From positions 186,001 to 250,000 of the forward strand of contig JACKAV010000007.1 in assembly GCA_020634895.1 (NCBI GenBank): a stretch of DNA of 64,000 bases, given 5' to 3'. A model generated the notes under the pieces. It saw only the letters and a program-made list of their open reading frames with translations, searched no databases and was not told where the DNA came from. The first letter of the stretch is position 1; the number at the start of each line of letters is the position of its first letter. Made by a program: the position numbers and the translations under genes. This document shows, in pieces, positions 42,101 through 50,672 of the stretch. The DNA is from Anaerolineales bacterium (GTDB lineage: Bacteria; Chloroflexota; Anaerolineae; Anaerolineales; Villigracilaceae).

Positions 42101-43961
42101 CATCAATCAGACCGAATTGGACTGGCTGGGTTACACAAGGGATGAGTTGACCGGGCGCAAGATCACTGATTTTGTGGCGCCGGACAGCCTCCCCGTCTTC
42201 CAAAAGAGTTATCCGCTCTTTATGGAAAGGGGCTTTCTGCGGGATGTGGAACTTGATTTCGTTTGCAAGGATGGGCGCGTTATATCGACCCTGATCAATG
42301 CTACAGCCATTAGAAACGAGGATGGCAGCTACGCAATGAGCCGTTCCACCATGCTCGATAACACCGAACGCAAGAAGGCTGAACAGGCTTTGCGGGAGAG
42401 CGAGCAGCAGAATCGTGTACTGTTCGAGGAAACACCTGATGCATCCATCCTGTTCGACCGGTCTGGCAGGGTAATACGCGTGAACCGCGCCTTTGAAGCG
42501 CTGACGGGCATTGAAGGCGAAAAATTCCTCGGTCACTACATCACAGAGATGGGGCTTCTTCCCGGTGAATTGATGGATGGGCTTTCCACATTGATCGCCA
42601 ATGCGCCTCACAGCGAGAGCAATATTGCCAGCCTTGAATATAAGGTAAGGCATATCAGCGGGGAAATGCGCGATATCAGCGCGCGCGTATTTGCATTGAA
42701 TTTGCAAGGGCAGCGGCATTTCCTTGCTTCCATGCACGATATTACACTTAGCAAACACGCTGAGGATGCGCTGCGTCTTGCCAATGCCGAAATGGAACGC
42801 GCGCTGCGTCTGAAGGACGAGTTCCTTGCGAACATGAGTCATGAACTGCGCACGCCGCTCAATGCCATTCTCGGCATTTCTGAAAGCCTGCTCGAGCAGT
42901 TATCGGGTCCGCTGAACGAACGTCAACAGAAATATTTGCAAACCGTTTTGGAAAGCGCCCAGCACCTCCTTGAGTTGATCAATGACATTCTGGACCTTGC
43001 CAAGATCAATGCCGGAAAGATCGAGCTTGATTTCTCCAAAGTGGATGTCAACTCGGTGGCGAACGCCAGTTTGCGCATGATCCGGCAGATTGCGCAAAAG
43101 AAGGAAGTTACAGTGCAATTCGAGATCGATAGCTCGGTCAAAACGGTCATGGCGGATGAGCGCCGCCTCAAGCAGATGTTGGTCAACCTGCTGAGTAACG
43201 CCGTCAAATTCACCCAAAAAGGCGGAAGCATCGGGCTGGACATTCAAGGGAACGATGCGCATGACAACCTCCGCTTCGTTGTGTGGGATACCGGCATCGG
43301 CATCGACCCGCAGAACCTGCGCCATCTCTTCAAGCCTTTCGTTCAATTGGATGCCGGGCTTTCACGCGGCAGTCAGGGCACAGGGTTGGGGCTGGTACTG
43401 GTCAGCCAGATGGCGCGATTGCATGGAGGCAGCGTCACCGTGGAAAGCGAACCCGATAAGGGCAGCCGTTTTACGATCACCATTCCGTGGCGGGCAGTCG
43501 GAAAGACCGCTCCGCTTTCCCCTGAGTCTGTCCCTGAACATGCCGCACAGGCTTTGAGCCCAAGCGGCGCTGCGCATAAACCGATCATCCTTTTGGTCGA
43601 AGATACCGAGGCGGTCACCATGCTTATCAGCGATTATTTGGGACATCACGGTTATACGGTTCTAACAGCCAAGGATGGTTTTGAAGGCATTGCGCATACA
43701 AAAAAGACCAAGCCTGATCTCATCCTGATGGACGTAATGATGCCCGAAATGGACGGCATCGAAACCACCCAGCGCATCCGTGGTGAACTGGGACTGACCG
43801 AGGTTCCGATCATTGCCCTTACAGCCCTTGCCATGGCGGGCGACCGTGAGCGCTGCCTTGAAGCCGGAATGAACGATTACCTCAGCAAGCCGGTAACCTT
43901 GAGCGCCCTGCTCGCCACCGTGGAAAAATATATTCCTGCCAACCGGGGAGACTCCCAATGA
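36162..43961 (+). CDS. Giant multi-PAS hybrid histidine kinase (2599 aa)
   Basis: 2599 residues with no membrane helix, so cytosolic. N-terminal coiled coil (1-35); PAS domains ending in D-x-T-x-R/K motifs at about 149, 294, 424, 551, 693, 818, 947, then a GAF (~955-1105), PAS ends at 1229, 1361, 1486, 1616, a GAF-like segment (~1630-1750), a GAF (~1770-1940), PAS ends at 2066 and 2192: about 13 PAS in total. HisKA has phospho-acceptor His2227 in NMSHELRTPLN; HATPase (~2330-2445) has VNLLSNAVKF, DTGIGID and GTGLGL; a REC domain ends the protein with Asp2524 in LILMDVMMPEMDG. AGAGGAAA site before the ATG. The next gene overlaps by 4 bases. Signals sensed are unknown. Confidence 0.93.
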   Translation: MNSRMTKAELLEKLEAAEKRIAELENAESYRHLVENMEKGRDFIRQVMDTMGAGLTIIDNESRFEYVNPAYARMIGVDPEDLIGQHPHDVTAPEDQDKLKHAWEARKQGQTSTYETRLIHADGRLIPVMITSTPRIADGKMTGSLAVIKDLTDRERAKKAEQKNEAILDMFFSQSLDGFFFMMMDEPIQWNESVDKEKTLDYVFGHQHVTRINNAMLEQYHATREEFMGKTPNDIFAHDIQQGRRTWRQFFDEGHLHIDTFEQRFDGSPMWVEGDYLCMYDEQGHITGHFGIQRDVTERKQMETALREAEERWQFALEGSDDGVWDLNLKTEKLFYSSGWKSMLGYADHEIGDTRDEWKSRVHPDDLPGALAAMEEHLTKKTDSYRSEYRMFCKDGSFKWIADRGKVVKWSADGEPTRMIGTHRDITEGKLSETLVMESEERFRALIANAADMIMVIDGQGKITFVSPSSKRIIGYAPEELIGRDFRETVHPDDLPIVNRSFAHRSQTPGTSPNKIQARILHKDGKWRIVDALGTSMIDDPAVQGIILNVHDVTERTQFEDELGIKQRELEQTVRQLEQSQSTLRSLIESIPVRVFWKDKDLRYLGCNRLFAEDAGFEDPNRLIGRDDFELPWKQYAEQYRQDDKTVMESGKAIQNIIEPFRNIGGGTIWLNTNKTPLHDADGEVIGLLGAFLDITERKQAEEKLKQSESQYRTLVETLDFGLCRWKPDTTLTFANENYKKMYGVEGEVIGRKWIDFLPREARGEKAVFYGDESRQPRSITYENMITASDGSVHYYQWVDTPILNPDGEALEFQSVGIDITERRKAEETLRESEVRLKGFLDSTPDAMVITNSFGKVLLANKQTENIFGYSQEELLGMSVDQLLPEDVRGIHADHRVGYLQDPQKLNTGVERDIHALHKNGFEFPVEISLSSHTMVDGEMVVLSTIRDVSQRKQTENLIFAQRDLARLSNADLNDEEIWAGCLHAALQVSELDSGGFYLFDQVKRELQLVYHVGLSGDFVRSTERFGEDTPNAKVVFSGESIYFDEPHLAAADYHVREGLRSIAMIPIQHQGKVLGCMNIASHTLDQVPEFARTALETLSAEISNVIVYQRAKAALGESEEKYRGLIESLDSSVSMLDASGTFHYMNRIGSERFSLSPEAMVGKKLHELFPTEIADWQLTQTRKVIETGRGLTEEFVASLQGKTKWYRASIQPIRNAQGEVKQVVVNSQDITETKLSLERIGESEERYRLLAENISDVIWVLDLDTSRFRYVSPSVLHLRGFTSQEAMEQSVKDAISPASSKYLEQVLPGRVEEFGKGVAAVFIDELEQPCKDGSTVWTESTTRFFVNPANGHLEVYGTSHNITERKINDEALRASEERFSTIFRSSPMAIILTRIEDGEIVNANQAFLNMLGFENSEVLGHTTLDLNMYIEPELRQQYIDTLHQKGRINAVENQFRKKSGEIGSMLFSADLLELDDEQFMLKMMIDITDRKMAGEALKDSEERLRLSLSASKQGLYDLNLKTGETIVNREYAEMLGYDPEEFMETHQAWLDRLHPDDRDAVAKIYSDYVDGLLPEFRVEFRQQMKNGAWKWILSLGKAVEFDTDGRPLRMLGTHTDITQHKRDEQERQILIHNLGERVKELTTLHQASRLFQDTELSETELLQLLVDILPPAWQYPGFTAARITVGDWEYRSKGFTETPWMQKAGFSLPDQRTGLIEIVYLKEFPPEDDGPFLKEETNLLETMAERLQTALTRQLMERDLRKRTQDLANLADAGRAISATLDISIIYSLIHRYISSTMSCDFLILSSYDPEKELLTCDYLQTQEGPQDVSGFPSIQLEPPGKGTQSMVIRSGESLLLSDYESALKNTEDYLYFNEKAEVVETVQDEDERVRSAILVPLKIRGEVVGILQVQSLELNAHTKDHLQFVEALAFHISAAIANARLFAELEDRVRQRTAEVQDLYDNAPTGYHSLDAEGKIILINQTELDWLGYTRDELTGRKITDFVAPDSLPVFQKSYPLFMERGFLRDVELDFVCKDGRVISTLINATAIRNEDGSYAMSRSTMLDNTERKKAEQALRESEQQNRVLFEETPDASILFDRSGRVIRVNRAFEALTGIEGEKFLGHYITEMGLLPGELMDGLSTLIANAPHSESNIASLEYKVRHISGEMRDISARVFALNLQGQRHFLASMHDITLSKHAEDALRLANAEMERALRLKDEFLANMSHELRTPLNAILGISESLLEQLSGPLNERQQKYLQTVLESAQHLLELINDILDLAKINAGKIELDFSKVDVNSVANASLRMIRQIAQKKEVTVQFEIDSSVKTVMADERRLKQMLVNLLSNAVKFTQKGGSIGLDIQGNDAHDNLRFVVWDTGIGIDPQNLRHLFKPFVQLDAGLSRGSQGTGLGLVLVSQMARLHGGSVTVESEPDKGSRFTITIPWRAVGKTAPLSPESVPEHAAQALSPSGAAHKPIILLVEDTEAVTMLISDYLGHHGYTVLTAKDGFEGIAHTKKTKPDLILMDVMMPEMDGIETTQRIRGELGLTEVPIIALTALAMAGDRERCLEAGMNDYLSKPVTLSALLATVEKYIPANRGDSQ

Positions 43962-45028
43962 AAAGTACAATATTGATCGTGGATGATAACGCCGCCAGCC
44001 GTGACACACTTGAATCGGCTCTGATCGAACAGGGCTACCACCTGCATATGGCGGAAAATGGACAGCAGGCATTGATACAGGCGGAGGAATTGCATCCCGA
44101 CCTGATCCTGCTCGACGTGATGATGCCCGGAATGGACGGCTTCGAAGTATGCCGCCGCATCCGCGCTACGAACGGGCTTGAGGAAGTGCCCATCATCATG
44201 ATCACCGCCCTGGATGACAACGCCTCACGCCTGGAGGGAATTGAATCAGGTGCCGACGACTTTATCTCCAAGCCGTTCGACTTGCAGGAATTGCGCGCCC
44301 GGGTGCGCACCATTACCCGCCTCAACCGCTACCACACCCTGCTCGAACAGCGTGAGAGTCTGCGGGATATGGCGCAGCGGCTCGTCTCTGCCGAAGAGGA
44401 GGAACGCATGCGCATCTCCCGCGAGCTGCACGATGAACTTGGTCAGCTCTTGGCGGCAGAACTCATGGACATTCGAAACCTCCAAAGCGACCTCACCATT
44501 CCAGAGGTCGACCTGTTCGAGCGGCTCGAAAAACTCCACAACCAGACCTATGAGGTCATGATCAAGATCCGCAGGCTGGCGCATGACCTTCGTCCGCCGC
44601 TGTTGAGTGCGCTTGGTTTGAAAATGGCATTGCAGTCGCATTGTTCCAAATTCGCCAGTCACAGTCATATACCGGTGTCCATTGAGATCGATGATGGCGT
44701 GGAGGAACTCCCCGATATGTATCACATCATCCTCTACCGCGTTCTGCAGGAAGCGTTGACCAATATTGCCAAACATGCCAACGCCAGCCGAGCCTGGGTG
44801 GAACTCAGCCTTGAAGATGACCACGCCATCCTCACAGTGCAGGATAACGGCAGGGGGCTGCCCGATGGCAAGGAAAAACCGAATGGCATCGGCGTTGTTG
44901 GAATGACGGAACGCGTTTCTTTGGTTGGGGGAAATCTCGACCTCCGCTCCGGAAAGAACGGCGGCACGATCCTATCCGCTTCCCTGCCGCTAAAACTGGG
45001 AACATCTTATAACAGGGAGAAATCATGA
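43958..45028 (+). CDS. REC-HisKA_3 sensor kinase
   Basis: 356 residues. N-terminal receiver domain (~1-120) with LILLDVMMPGMDGFEV as phospho-acceptor Asp, a short coiled coil, then a NarX-type kinase: ISRELHDELGQLLAAELMD holds the His; HATPase has DNGRGLPDGKEKPNGIGVVGM. Start overlaps the stop of the giant kinase (ATGA) and its stop overlaps the next gene, so all three are coupled. A kinase that begins with a receiver suggests it takes phosphate or control from the giant hybrid kinase and passes it on to the NarL-type regulator. Confidence 0.9.
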   Translation: MKSTILIVDDNAASRDTLESALIEQGYHLHMAENGQQALIQAEELHPDLILLDVMMPGMDGFEVCRRIRATNGLEEVPIIMITALDDNASRLEGIESGADDFISKPFDLQELRARVRTITRLNRYHTLLEQRESLRDMAQRLVSAEEEERMRISRELHDELGQLLAAELMDIRNLQSDLTIPEVDLFERLEKLHNQTYEVMIKIRRLAHDLRPPLLSALGLKMALQSHCSKFASHSHIPVSIEIDDGVEELPDMYHIILYRVLQEALTNIAKHANASRAWVELSLEDDHAILTVQDNGRGLPDGKEKPNGIGVVGMTERVSLVGGNLDLRSGKNGGTILSASLPLKLGTSYNREKS

Positions 45029-45675
45029 TCCGAATTTTGATTGCAGAAGACCATCTTATGGTCAGGGCTGGCATCCGCGCGATTCTTGAGAAAGTGGGCG
45101 ATATTATGATTCTTGGCGAAGCCTCCAACGGACAGGAGGCGGTTGAAATGACCGAAACGCTCGAACCCGATATGCTGATCATGGATATTATGATGCCGCG
45201 CCTGAACGGCATTCAGGCTGCCGAGCAGCTGCGCAGCAGGAAGGTCAATACGCCCATCCTTTTATTGTCCATGTATGCCGATGAAGGGTTGGTTTACCAG
45301 GCGCTGCAAAGCGGCGTAAACGGCTATGTTCTCAAATCATCGGTCAGTGATGAGCTGGTGCAGGCAGTGCATGAGATCGCCGAAGGGCGAAAGTTTCTCA
45401 GTGGTCCGATTTCTGAGATCGTCATGGAAAATGCCTTCAAACCGCGCCCGACCAGTGAGCTTGATCCGCTTACGATCCTCTCGCCGCGCGAGAAGGAGAT
45501 CATGCAATTGATCGCCGAGGAACATACCAGCGCCGAGATCGCCGAGTTTCTGACCATTAGCGAGAAAACCGTTGAGAAACACCGCGCCAACCTGATGGAA
45601 AAATTGCGGGTTCGAAACCTTGCAGGATTGGTACGTCTGGCTGTCAAGTACCGAATGGTTGACCGGGATTCCTAA
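45025..45675 (+). CDS. NarL/FixJ-type response regulator
   Basis: 216 residues. Receiver domain (~1-120) with acidic pair in IAEDH and phospho-acceptor Asp in MLIMDIMMPRLNG; C-terminal LuxR-type helix-turn-helix LSPREKEIMQLIAEEHTSAEIAEFLTISEKTVEKHRANLMEKL. DNA-binding output of the coupled kinase upstream. ATGA overlap with the previous gene. Confidence 0.95.
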   Translation: MIRILIAEDHLMVRAGIRAILEKVGDIMILGEASNGQEAVEMTETLEPDMLIMDIMMPRLNGIQAAEQLRSRKVNTPILLLSMYADEGLVYQALQSGVNGYVLKSSVSDELVQAVHEIAEGRKFLSGPISEIVMENAFKPRPTSELDPLTILSPREKEIMQLIAEEHTSAEIAEFLTISEKTVEKHRANLMEKLRVRNLAGLVRLAVKYRMVDRDS

Positions 45676-45753
45676 GACTGGAATGAGGGACGGTCCTTCC
45701 TGGTGACTTGTGCAAAACGAAATTGTTTAGCGGCTTGAAGGAATTGAGAAACT

Positions 45754-47211
45754 ATGACTCCTACCATTCTTATTGTTGATGACGAACCCGCCGGGCAGCA
45801 GGTGGTTGAATCCATTTTGTATGATCAGGGGTACAAAATGGAATTTGCATCCAATGGAAAGGATGCGCTGAAGAAGGCTGTCGCACTAAGACCAGACCTC
45901 ATTCTTTTGGACATCATGCTTCCTGAAATGGACGGCATTCAAGTCTGCCAGATGCTGCGAAAGCATAAAGACATCGCCAAGACGCCCATCGTGATGCTGA
46001 CCGCCTTGAACGACCGCGATATCCGCATCGCCAGTCTGGATGCCGGCGCCGATGATTTCTTCACCAAACCTTTTGACCGCGCCGAACTGCGCGCGCGTGT
46101 GCGTTCCATTACGCAGTTGAACAAATACCGCCTTCTTCATGAACGTAACTGGATGTTCTCATGGATCACCGAAAGCGCCAGCGATGGATACCTGCTGATT
46201 CAGAACGGCGGCGAGATCGAGTACGCGAATCCACGTGCACGCTTCTTTCTTGGACTTGATATGGATACATCGACCCCGGTAGCTGGAACCTTTCTGGAGA
46301 TCGCTTCACGTCAATACAAACCCCAGCCGCAGGAAGCGTGGGAGAACTGGCCTGCACCATCCACGAAGCAATCTGCGCACATCCGATATCTGGTCCGCCC
46401 GGAGACCAACACAGCACATGAATTCTGGCTTGAAACATCTGTGTTTGAGACTCCAGGAGGAGAGACGGTTTCACGAATCATCCGTCTGCGGGATGTGACC
46501 GCCGAGATCCTGAACAGACGCAACACGCGCAGTTTCGGCGAGGCGATCACGCATAAAGTCCGCACGCCCGTGACGCAGATCATCTCCAGCCTCGACCTGC
46601 TTTCACGGCACGCGGAAAAAATGTCGCCGCAGGAGATCGCGGAATTTTCAACGACCGCCTTGCTGGGCGCCAAACGTCTCTCTGAAACCCTTGATCGTGT
46701 ATTGACGTATTCGAAACTATATACAGATATCGACGGTACGAAAAGCTTTCGCCTTGCGGAATTCAAGGCGCTGGTTGAGGGGGTCGCCGCTGAAATTGGG
46801 ATCTCTCAATTATCAGTGTCCATGCCGGAGACGTTGAAGCAGATACATATTGTGCTCCCCGAACAATCAGTCGAAGTACTGCTTTGGGAAATTCTGGAGA
46901 ATTCCCGGAAGTTTCACCCGGCGGGTTCGCCAAATGTGCAGGTTAAGGTCACGCCCGGTGAGGCGTATAAGATAGAATTCCAATTTATTGACAATGGTAT
47001 TACTCTTTCGCCAAAGCAATTGACCACAGCCTGGCTGCCGTACTATCAGGGTGAAAAGGATTTTACAGGTGAAGCACCCGGAATGGGGTTGGGTTTGTCC
47101 ACGGTGAACGCGATCGTCTGGGGGGCAGGAGGGACCAGCGCCATTAAGAACCGTGAGGATGAACCGGGGTTGGTTGTCAAGTTGATCATCCCTGTGGTCA
47201 GAGATGGTTGA
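45754..47211 (+). CDS. REC-PAS histidine kinase with degenerate G1 box
   Basis: 485 residues. Receiver (~3-120) with LILLDIMLPEMDGIQV; PAS-like part (~130-250, DGYLLIQNGGEIEYANPRARFFL); HisKA-like helix with ITHKVRTPVTQIISSLDLL, where HKVRTP replaces the usual HELRTP; HATPase (~360-485) with LLWEILENSRKF (N box) and GMGLGLSTVNAIVWGAGG (G2), while the G1 box reads DNGITLSP and lacks the second Gly. It may still bind ATP weakly. Placed after the response regulator by 78 bases, in the same orientation. Confidence 0.85.
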   Translation: MTPTILIVDDEPAGQQVVESILYDQGYKMEFASNGKDALKKAVALRPDLILLDIMLPEMDGIQVCQMLRKHKDIAKTPIVMLTALNDRDIRIASLDAGADDFFTKPFDRAELRARVRSITQLNKYRLLHERNWMFSWITESASDGYLLIQNGGEIEYANPRARFFLGLDMDTSTPVAGTFLEIASRQYKPQPQEAWENWPAPSTKQSAHIRYLVRPETNTAHEFWLETSVFETPGGETVSRIIRLRDVTAEILNRRNTRSFGEAITHKVRTPVTQIISSLDLLSRHAEKMSPQEIAEFSTTALLGAKRLSETLDRVLTYSKLYTDIDGTKSFRLAEFKALVEGVAAEIGISQLSVSMPETLKQIHIVLPEQSVEVLLWEILENSRKFHPAGSPNVQVKVTPGEAYKIEFQFIDNGITLSPKQLTTAWLPYYQGEKDFTGEAPGMGLGLSTVNAIVWGAGGTSAIKNREDEPGLVVKLIIPVVRDG

Positions 47212-47241
47212 ACTGGCTTTCTGGAAGCCGGAGGAATATAA

Positions 47242-48237
47242 ATGGATAATGCGAAAAGCACCATTCTAATTGTTGACGATGACGCGGGTGGGCGCGATGT
47301 TCTCGTGTCCATTCTTGAAGCGGACGGCTATCAACTGGTTCTGGCAGAGAATGGCTTCGAGGCAATTGAACTGGCAACCGCGGTACTGCCGGATATCATC
47401 CTTCTGGATGTGATGATGCCGGGCATGGATGGGTTCGAAACCTGCCGCCGGATCCGCCGGGAAAAATCCATTGCGGAGGTTCCCATCCTGTTCCTGACGG
47501 CATTGGACGACCGGCAATCCCTGCTAAACGGGCTGGATGCCGGCGCGGACGATTTCATCACCAAACCCCCAGACCGTTATGAACTGCGCGCAAGGTTATT
47601 GAGCATCACACGTTTGAACCGCTACCGCAAACTGCATGAAGAGCGGCTGAACCTCGAGAAAACACACCAGCAGCTTCTGGATGCATACGATAAGACCATC
47701 GAAGGCTGGTCGCATGCCATGGACCTGCGTGATAAGGAAACGGAAGGGCATACGCAGCGTGTCACCCAGATGACCCTTGAACTTGCAAAACAGTTCGGTA
47801 TTAAAGACGAGGAGCTTGTACATATTCGCAGGGGCGCGCTTCTGCATGATATGGGCAAATTGGGTATCCCTGATTCGATCCTTTTGAAGCCTGATAAATT
47901 GACCGATGAAGAATGGGATAAAATGCGGCAGCATCCAAAATATGCCTACGATATGTTGTACCCCATCGAGTATCTCCGCCCTGCGCTGGATATCCCCTAT
48001 TGTCACCACGAAAAATGGGATGGCACCGGCTACCCGCGTGGTTTGAGCGGAGAGGATATCCCTCTCTCTGCACGGATCTTCGCGGTTGTGGATGTGTGGG
48101 ATGCGCTCACGTCAGACCGCCCCTACCGCAATGCATGGGACAAAAAGAAAGCGTTGGAATATATTCAGGAACAATCCGGCATGCATCTTGAACCCAGGAT
48201 CGTGGAGATGTTCACCACGCTTATCAAGGTCGAGTGA
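47242..48237 (+). CDS. REC-HD-GYP c-di-GMP phosphodiesterase
   Basis: 331 residues. Receiver (~6-125) with IILLDVMMPGMDGFET; HD-GYP domain (~145-330) with HDMGKLGIPDSILLKP and CHHEKWDGTGYPRGLSGEDIPL, keeping the HD and HHE..GYP metal residues. Such proteins hydrolyse cyclic di-GMP under phosphorylation control. GGAGGAA site before the ATG. Closes the plus-strand signalling unit and links the kinases to c-di-GMP, whose synthases (GGDEF) occur further right. Confidence 0.95.
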   Translation: MDNAKSTILIVDDDAGGRDVLVSILEADGYQLVLAENGFEAIELATAVLPDIILLDVMMPGMDGFETCRRIRREKSIAEVPILFLTALDDRQSLLNGLDAGADDFITKPPDRYELRARLLSITRLNRYRKLHEERLNLEKTHQQLLDAYDKTIEGWSHAMDLRDKETEGHTQRVTQMTLELAKQFGIKDEELVHIRRGALLHDMGKLGIPDSILLKPDKLTDEEWDKMRQHPKYAYDMLYPIEYLRPALDIPYCHHEKWDGTGYPRGLSGEDIPLSARIFAVVDVWDALTSDRPYRNAWDKKKALEYIQEQSGMHLEPRIVEMFTTLIKVE

Positions 48238-48271
48238 GCTGTAAAAGTTGCTGAAGGCATATACAAACAAA

Positions 48272-48314
48272 ATGCTCACCCTGAAATTTTGTTTTGCGGG
48301 CGAGCTTTTTGTTT
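48272..48314 (+). terminator. Terminator of the signalling operon
   Basis: GCTCACCC (48274-48281) with GGGCGAGC (48298-48305), one mismatch, long loop, then TTTTTGTTT. Confidence 0.75.
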
Positions 48315-48328
48315 AACATAATGGCATT

Positions 48329-50593
48329 TTATCCATTCGGCAGAGTAAAAAAGAATGTGGAACCATTTCCCTTTTCGCTCTCGACCCAGATCCTGCCGCC
48401 ATGATATTCGACAATGCGTTTTACCAGCGCCAGCCCCACACCTGTCCCTTCGATCTCGGGGTCCAACTTGTTGAACAAACCGAATATCTTTTCGCTGAAC
48501 TCCGGCGCGATACCGATACCGTTGTCCCTGACAAAGAAAATCGTCATCCCGTCCTCACGTCCTTGCTGACCGATCTCGACGAGCGGGTTTTGTTGATCTC
48601 CCATGAACTTTGTGGAATTATCGATCAGGTTTTGGAGGACCTCGGTCAGACGCTGCCGGTCTCCGTGGATTTTTGGCAGCCCGGTTTGGATCTTCACCTC
48701 CACGTTGCGCTTCACGATCTGACCTTCAACGGTCTTGATCGCATCGTTGACGATTTCTTCGAACGATAACGTTTCGGGTTCGTTCGTCAATCGTCCAATG
48801 CGCGAAAGTTCCAATAGCTCGTTCAACAAACTCTGCATTTTGTTTACCGCGCCATAAATACGCCTGATATCTTTTCTGAACTGCTCAATATTTCCGGCAG
48901 CCGCTTCTTTTTCCAGATAGCCGAGGAAGCCATTAATTGTCACCAGCGGAGATTTCAGGTCGTGCGAAACGGTGTAGGTGAACCGTTCCAGTTCTGCATT
49001 CTTTGCTTCAAGTTCCGCGATCAGATTCTCCCTTTCTGCTTCGGCTTGCTTTCTCTCCGTAATATCGAGCGCCGAAGTGATGGAATAGGAATTGTTATTG
49101 ATCTCGAAGTTCTCCGTCGACATAAGGACGAAGCCGATCTCCCCGGACTTTTTTTTGTATCGCAGTTCGAAATCCTTCAGTCCGCCTTTTTCGATGAGTT
49201 CCCTGCGGAGGCTTTCTCCATCTTCGGGAGATGCGTATATCTTGATGTCAGACGCCATTTGTCCAAGCACATCTTCACGTTTAAAGCCGAGTGTTTCCGA
49301 AAATTCCCGGTTCACATCGATGAAGGTGTGGTCTGTATCCTCGATGCTCATCAAGACCGGGACAACGTCGAACGCCTTCGAGAATTTTTCCTCTGAAAAT
49401 GCCAACGCATCTTCTGCGCGTTTACGCTCTGCTAATTCCTGCTGAAGTTCTTTGTGTGTCTGGGCACTCAAAATGGCGAGTGAAGCGCGTTCGGCAATAT
49501 CCTGAAGATAGGTAAGGTCTTCCGGCGTATAGTTCCTGCCCGGAGTGTGACGTCCCAGCCCGATCACGCCGAGGACCTTGTCTTGCGTGTGCAGGGGCGC
49601 AAGCATCATACTGTAGAGAGGCAGCTTTTGATAATACTCCCGCCTCTCCGGCGTGGACTGTTCAATTAATTTTTCAATGGGGATCGATTCTACGAGCACC
49701 GCTTTTTTATCTTTGATAACCTTTGCGTACATGCCCTCATTTACTCTGACCGGACGTGCTGATAATTCTTTTGTGAATGTCTCGGTGGCACTTGGGTCGG
49801 GGTTGTATACGGCTGCAAGCTGTAAAAAATCGCTTTCCGGGTCATATAAGAGGATGCTGGCTCCATCGCCGATCAACTCTGCACAGCGCCTGACGGTTGT
49901 GTCAAGGATGAGTTGGTAATCCTGGCTGGCATGGGTAAACAGGCTCGATAGGGATGCCATGATCTCTGCGCGGTCAGCCTGCATGCGGAACTTTTCCTCC
50001 ATGGTCTTTCTGTTGGCAAGTTCCCGGCGCATCTGGCGGCTGCTTTCGAACCAGGCTTCGGTAACCCTGCGAATGATCAGGGAAGTGATGATGATAATAA
50101 TGGATATGGTGAAGAAATCGCCCGGTACGCTTTGCACCAAATCTGCCGGAGTATATAAACCGTAAATCTCCCCAAAGACCAGCCAACCGACGCAAATGAT
50201 CGCGAAACCCGTCAAGAGGTTCATGATCTGTTTGCGAACGACCAGGCTGGCAATGATCAATACGACCGGATAACCGATCACACTGATATGGTGAACCCCC
50301 AGGTCGTTGGTGGCTGTGATGGTGATGAGCAGTATCAAAAAGAGTGCGAGGAATGTTGATACGGCTTCAAATTTTTTATTGCGAACCAGAAACAAAGATA
50401 CCAGGACCGGTATTTCCCCCAATGCAGTAAATATGGCGGGTTTTATATCGCCAGCGGTTATCTGAATAATGCTTCCTGCCATCAGCCCAAGGAATATAAG
50501 ACCTGCGAACCAATAGAGTGTGTTCGAGATCGTTTTTGAATCCCCGTAGATTTCATTCGGATTGATTGTTTGTTCAGATCTTAACTTCGCCAT
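48329..50593 (-). CDS. Membrane GAF-PAS sensor histidine kinase (paralogue A)
   Basis: 754 residues. Six-helix membrane domain (~25-190) that includes VFGEIYGLYTPADLVQSVPGDFF; GAF (~215-380); PAS (~395-515); coiled coil; HisKA with TYTVSHDLKSPLVTINGFLGYLE (His in SHDLKSP); HATPase with LQNLIDNSTKFM, DNGIGIAPE and GTGVGLALVK. The kinase part is very like those at 51963 and 53570, and the membrane domain is shared with 53570. An AGGAAA site precedes the ATG. Its output partner is not in the immediate vicinity, apart from the plus-strand signalling unit next door. Confidence 0.92.
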   Translation of the reverse strand: MAKLRSEQTINPNEIYGDSKTISNTLYWFAGLIFLGLMAGSIIQITAGDIKPAIFTALGEIPVLVSLFLVRNKKFEAVSTFLALFLILLITITATNDLGVHHISVIGYPVVLIIASLVVRKQIMNLLTGFAIICVGWLVFGEIYGLYTPADLVQSVPGDFFTISIIIIITSLIIRRVTEAWFESSRQMRRELANRKTMEEKFRMQADRAEIMASLSSLFTHASQDYQLILDTTVRRCAELIGDGASILLYDPESDFLQLAAVYNPDPSATETFTKELSARPVRVNEGMYAKVIKDKKAVLVESIPIEKLIEQSTPERREYYQKLPLYSMMLAPLHTQDKVLGVIGLGRHTPGRNYTPEDLTYLQDIAERASLAILSAQTHKELQQELAERKRAEDALAFSEEKFSKAFDVVPVLMSIEDTDHTFIDVNREFSETLGFKREDVLGQMASDIKIYASPEDGESLRRELIEKGGLKDFELRYKKKSGEIGFVLMSTENFEINNNSYSITSALDITERKQAEAERENLIAELEAKNAELERFTYTVSHDLKSPLVTINGFLGYLEKEAAAGNIEQFRKDIRRIYGAVNKMQSLLNELLELSRIGRLTNEPETLSFEEIVNDAIKTVEGQIVKRNVEVKIQTGLPKIHGDRQRLTEVLQNLIDNSTKFMGDQQNPLVEIGQQGREDGMTIFFVRDNGIGIAPEFSEKIFGLFNKLDPEIEGTGVGLALVKRIVEYHGGRIWVESEKGNGSTFFFTLPNG

Positions 50594-50672
50594 CTTGATT
50601 TCCTGTATTAACTCGGTGGGATGATTTTACCTCTGCCAATTTGCGGTGTCATGTATCGTTTGTAATTTTATT

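Noticed and set aside
41652..42842. 396-codon minus-strand frame opposite the giant kinase
   Set aside because: Antisense shadow of PAS-coding DNA; similar long shadows occur at 36189-37292 and 37602-38198, a consequence of codon bias.
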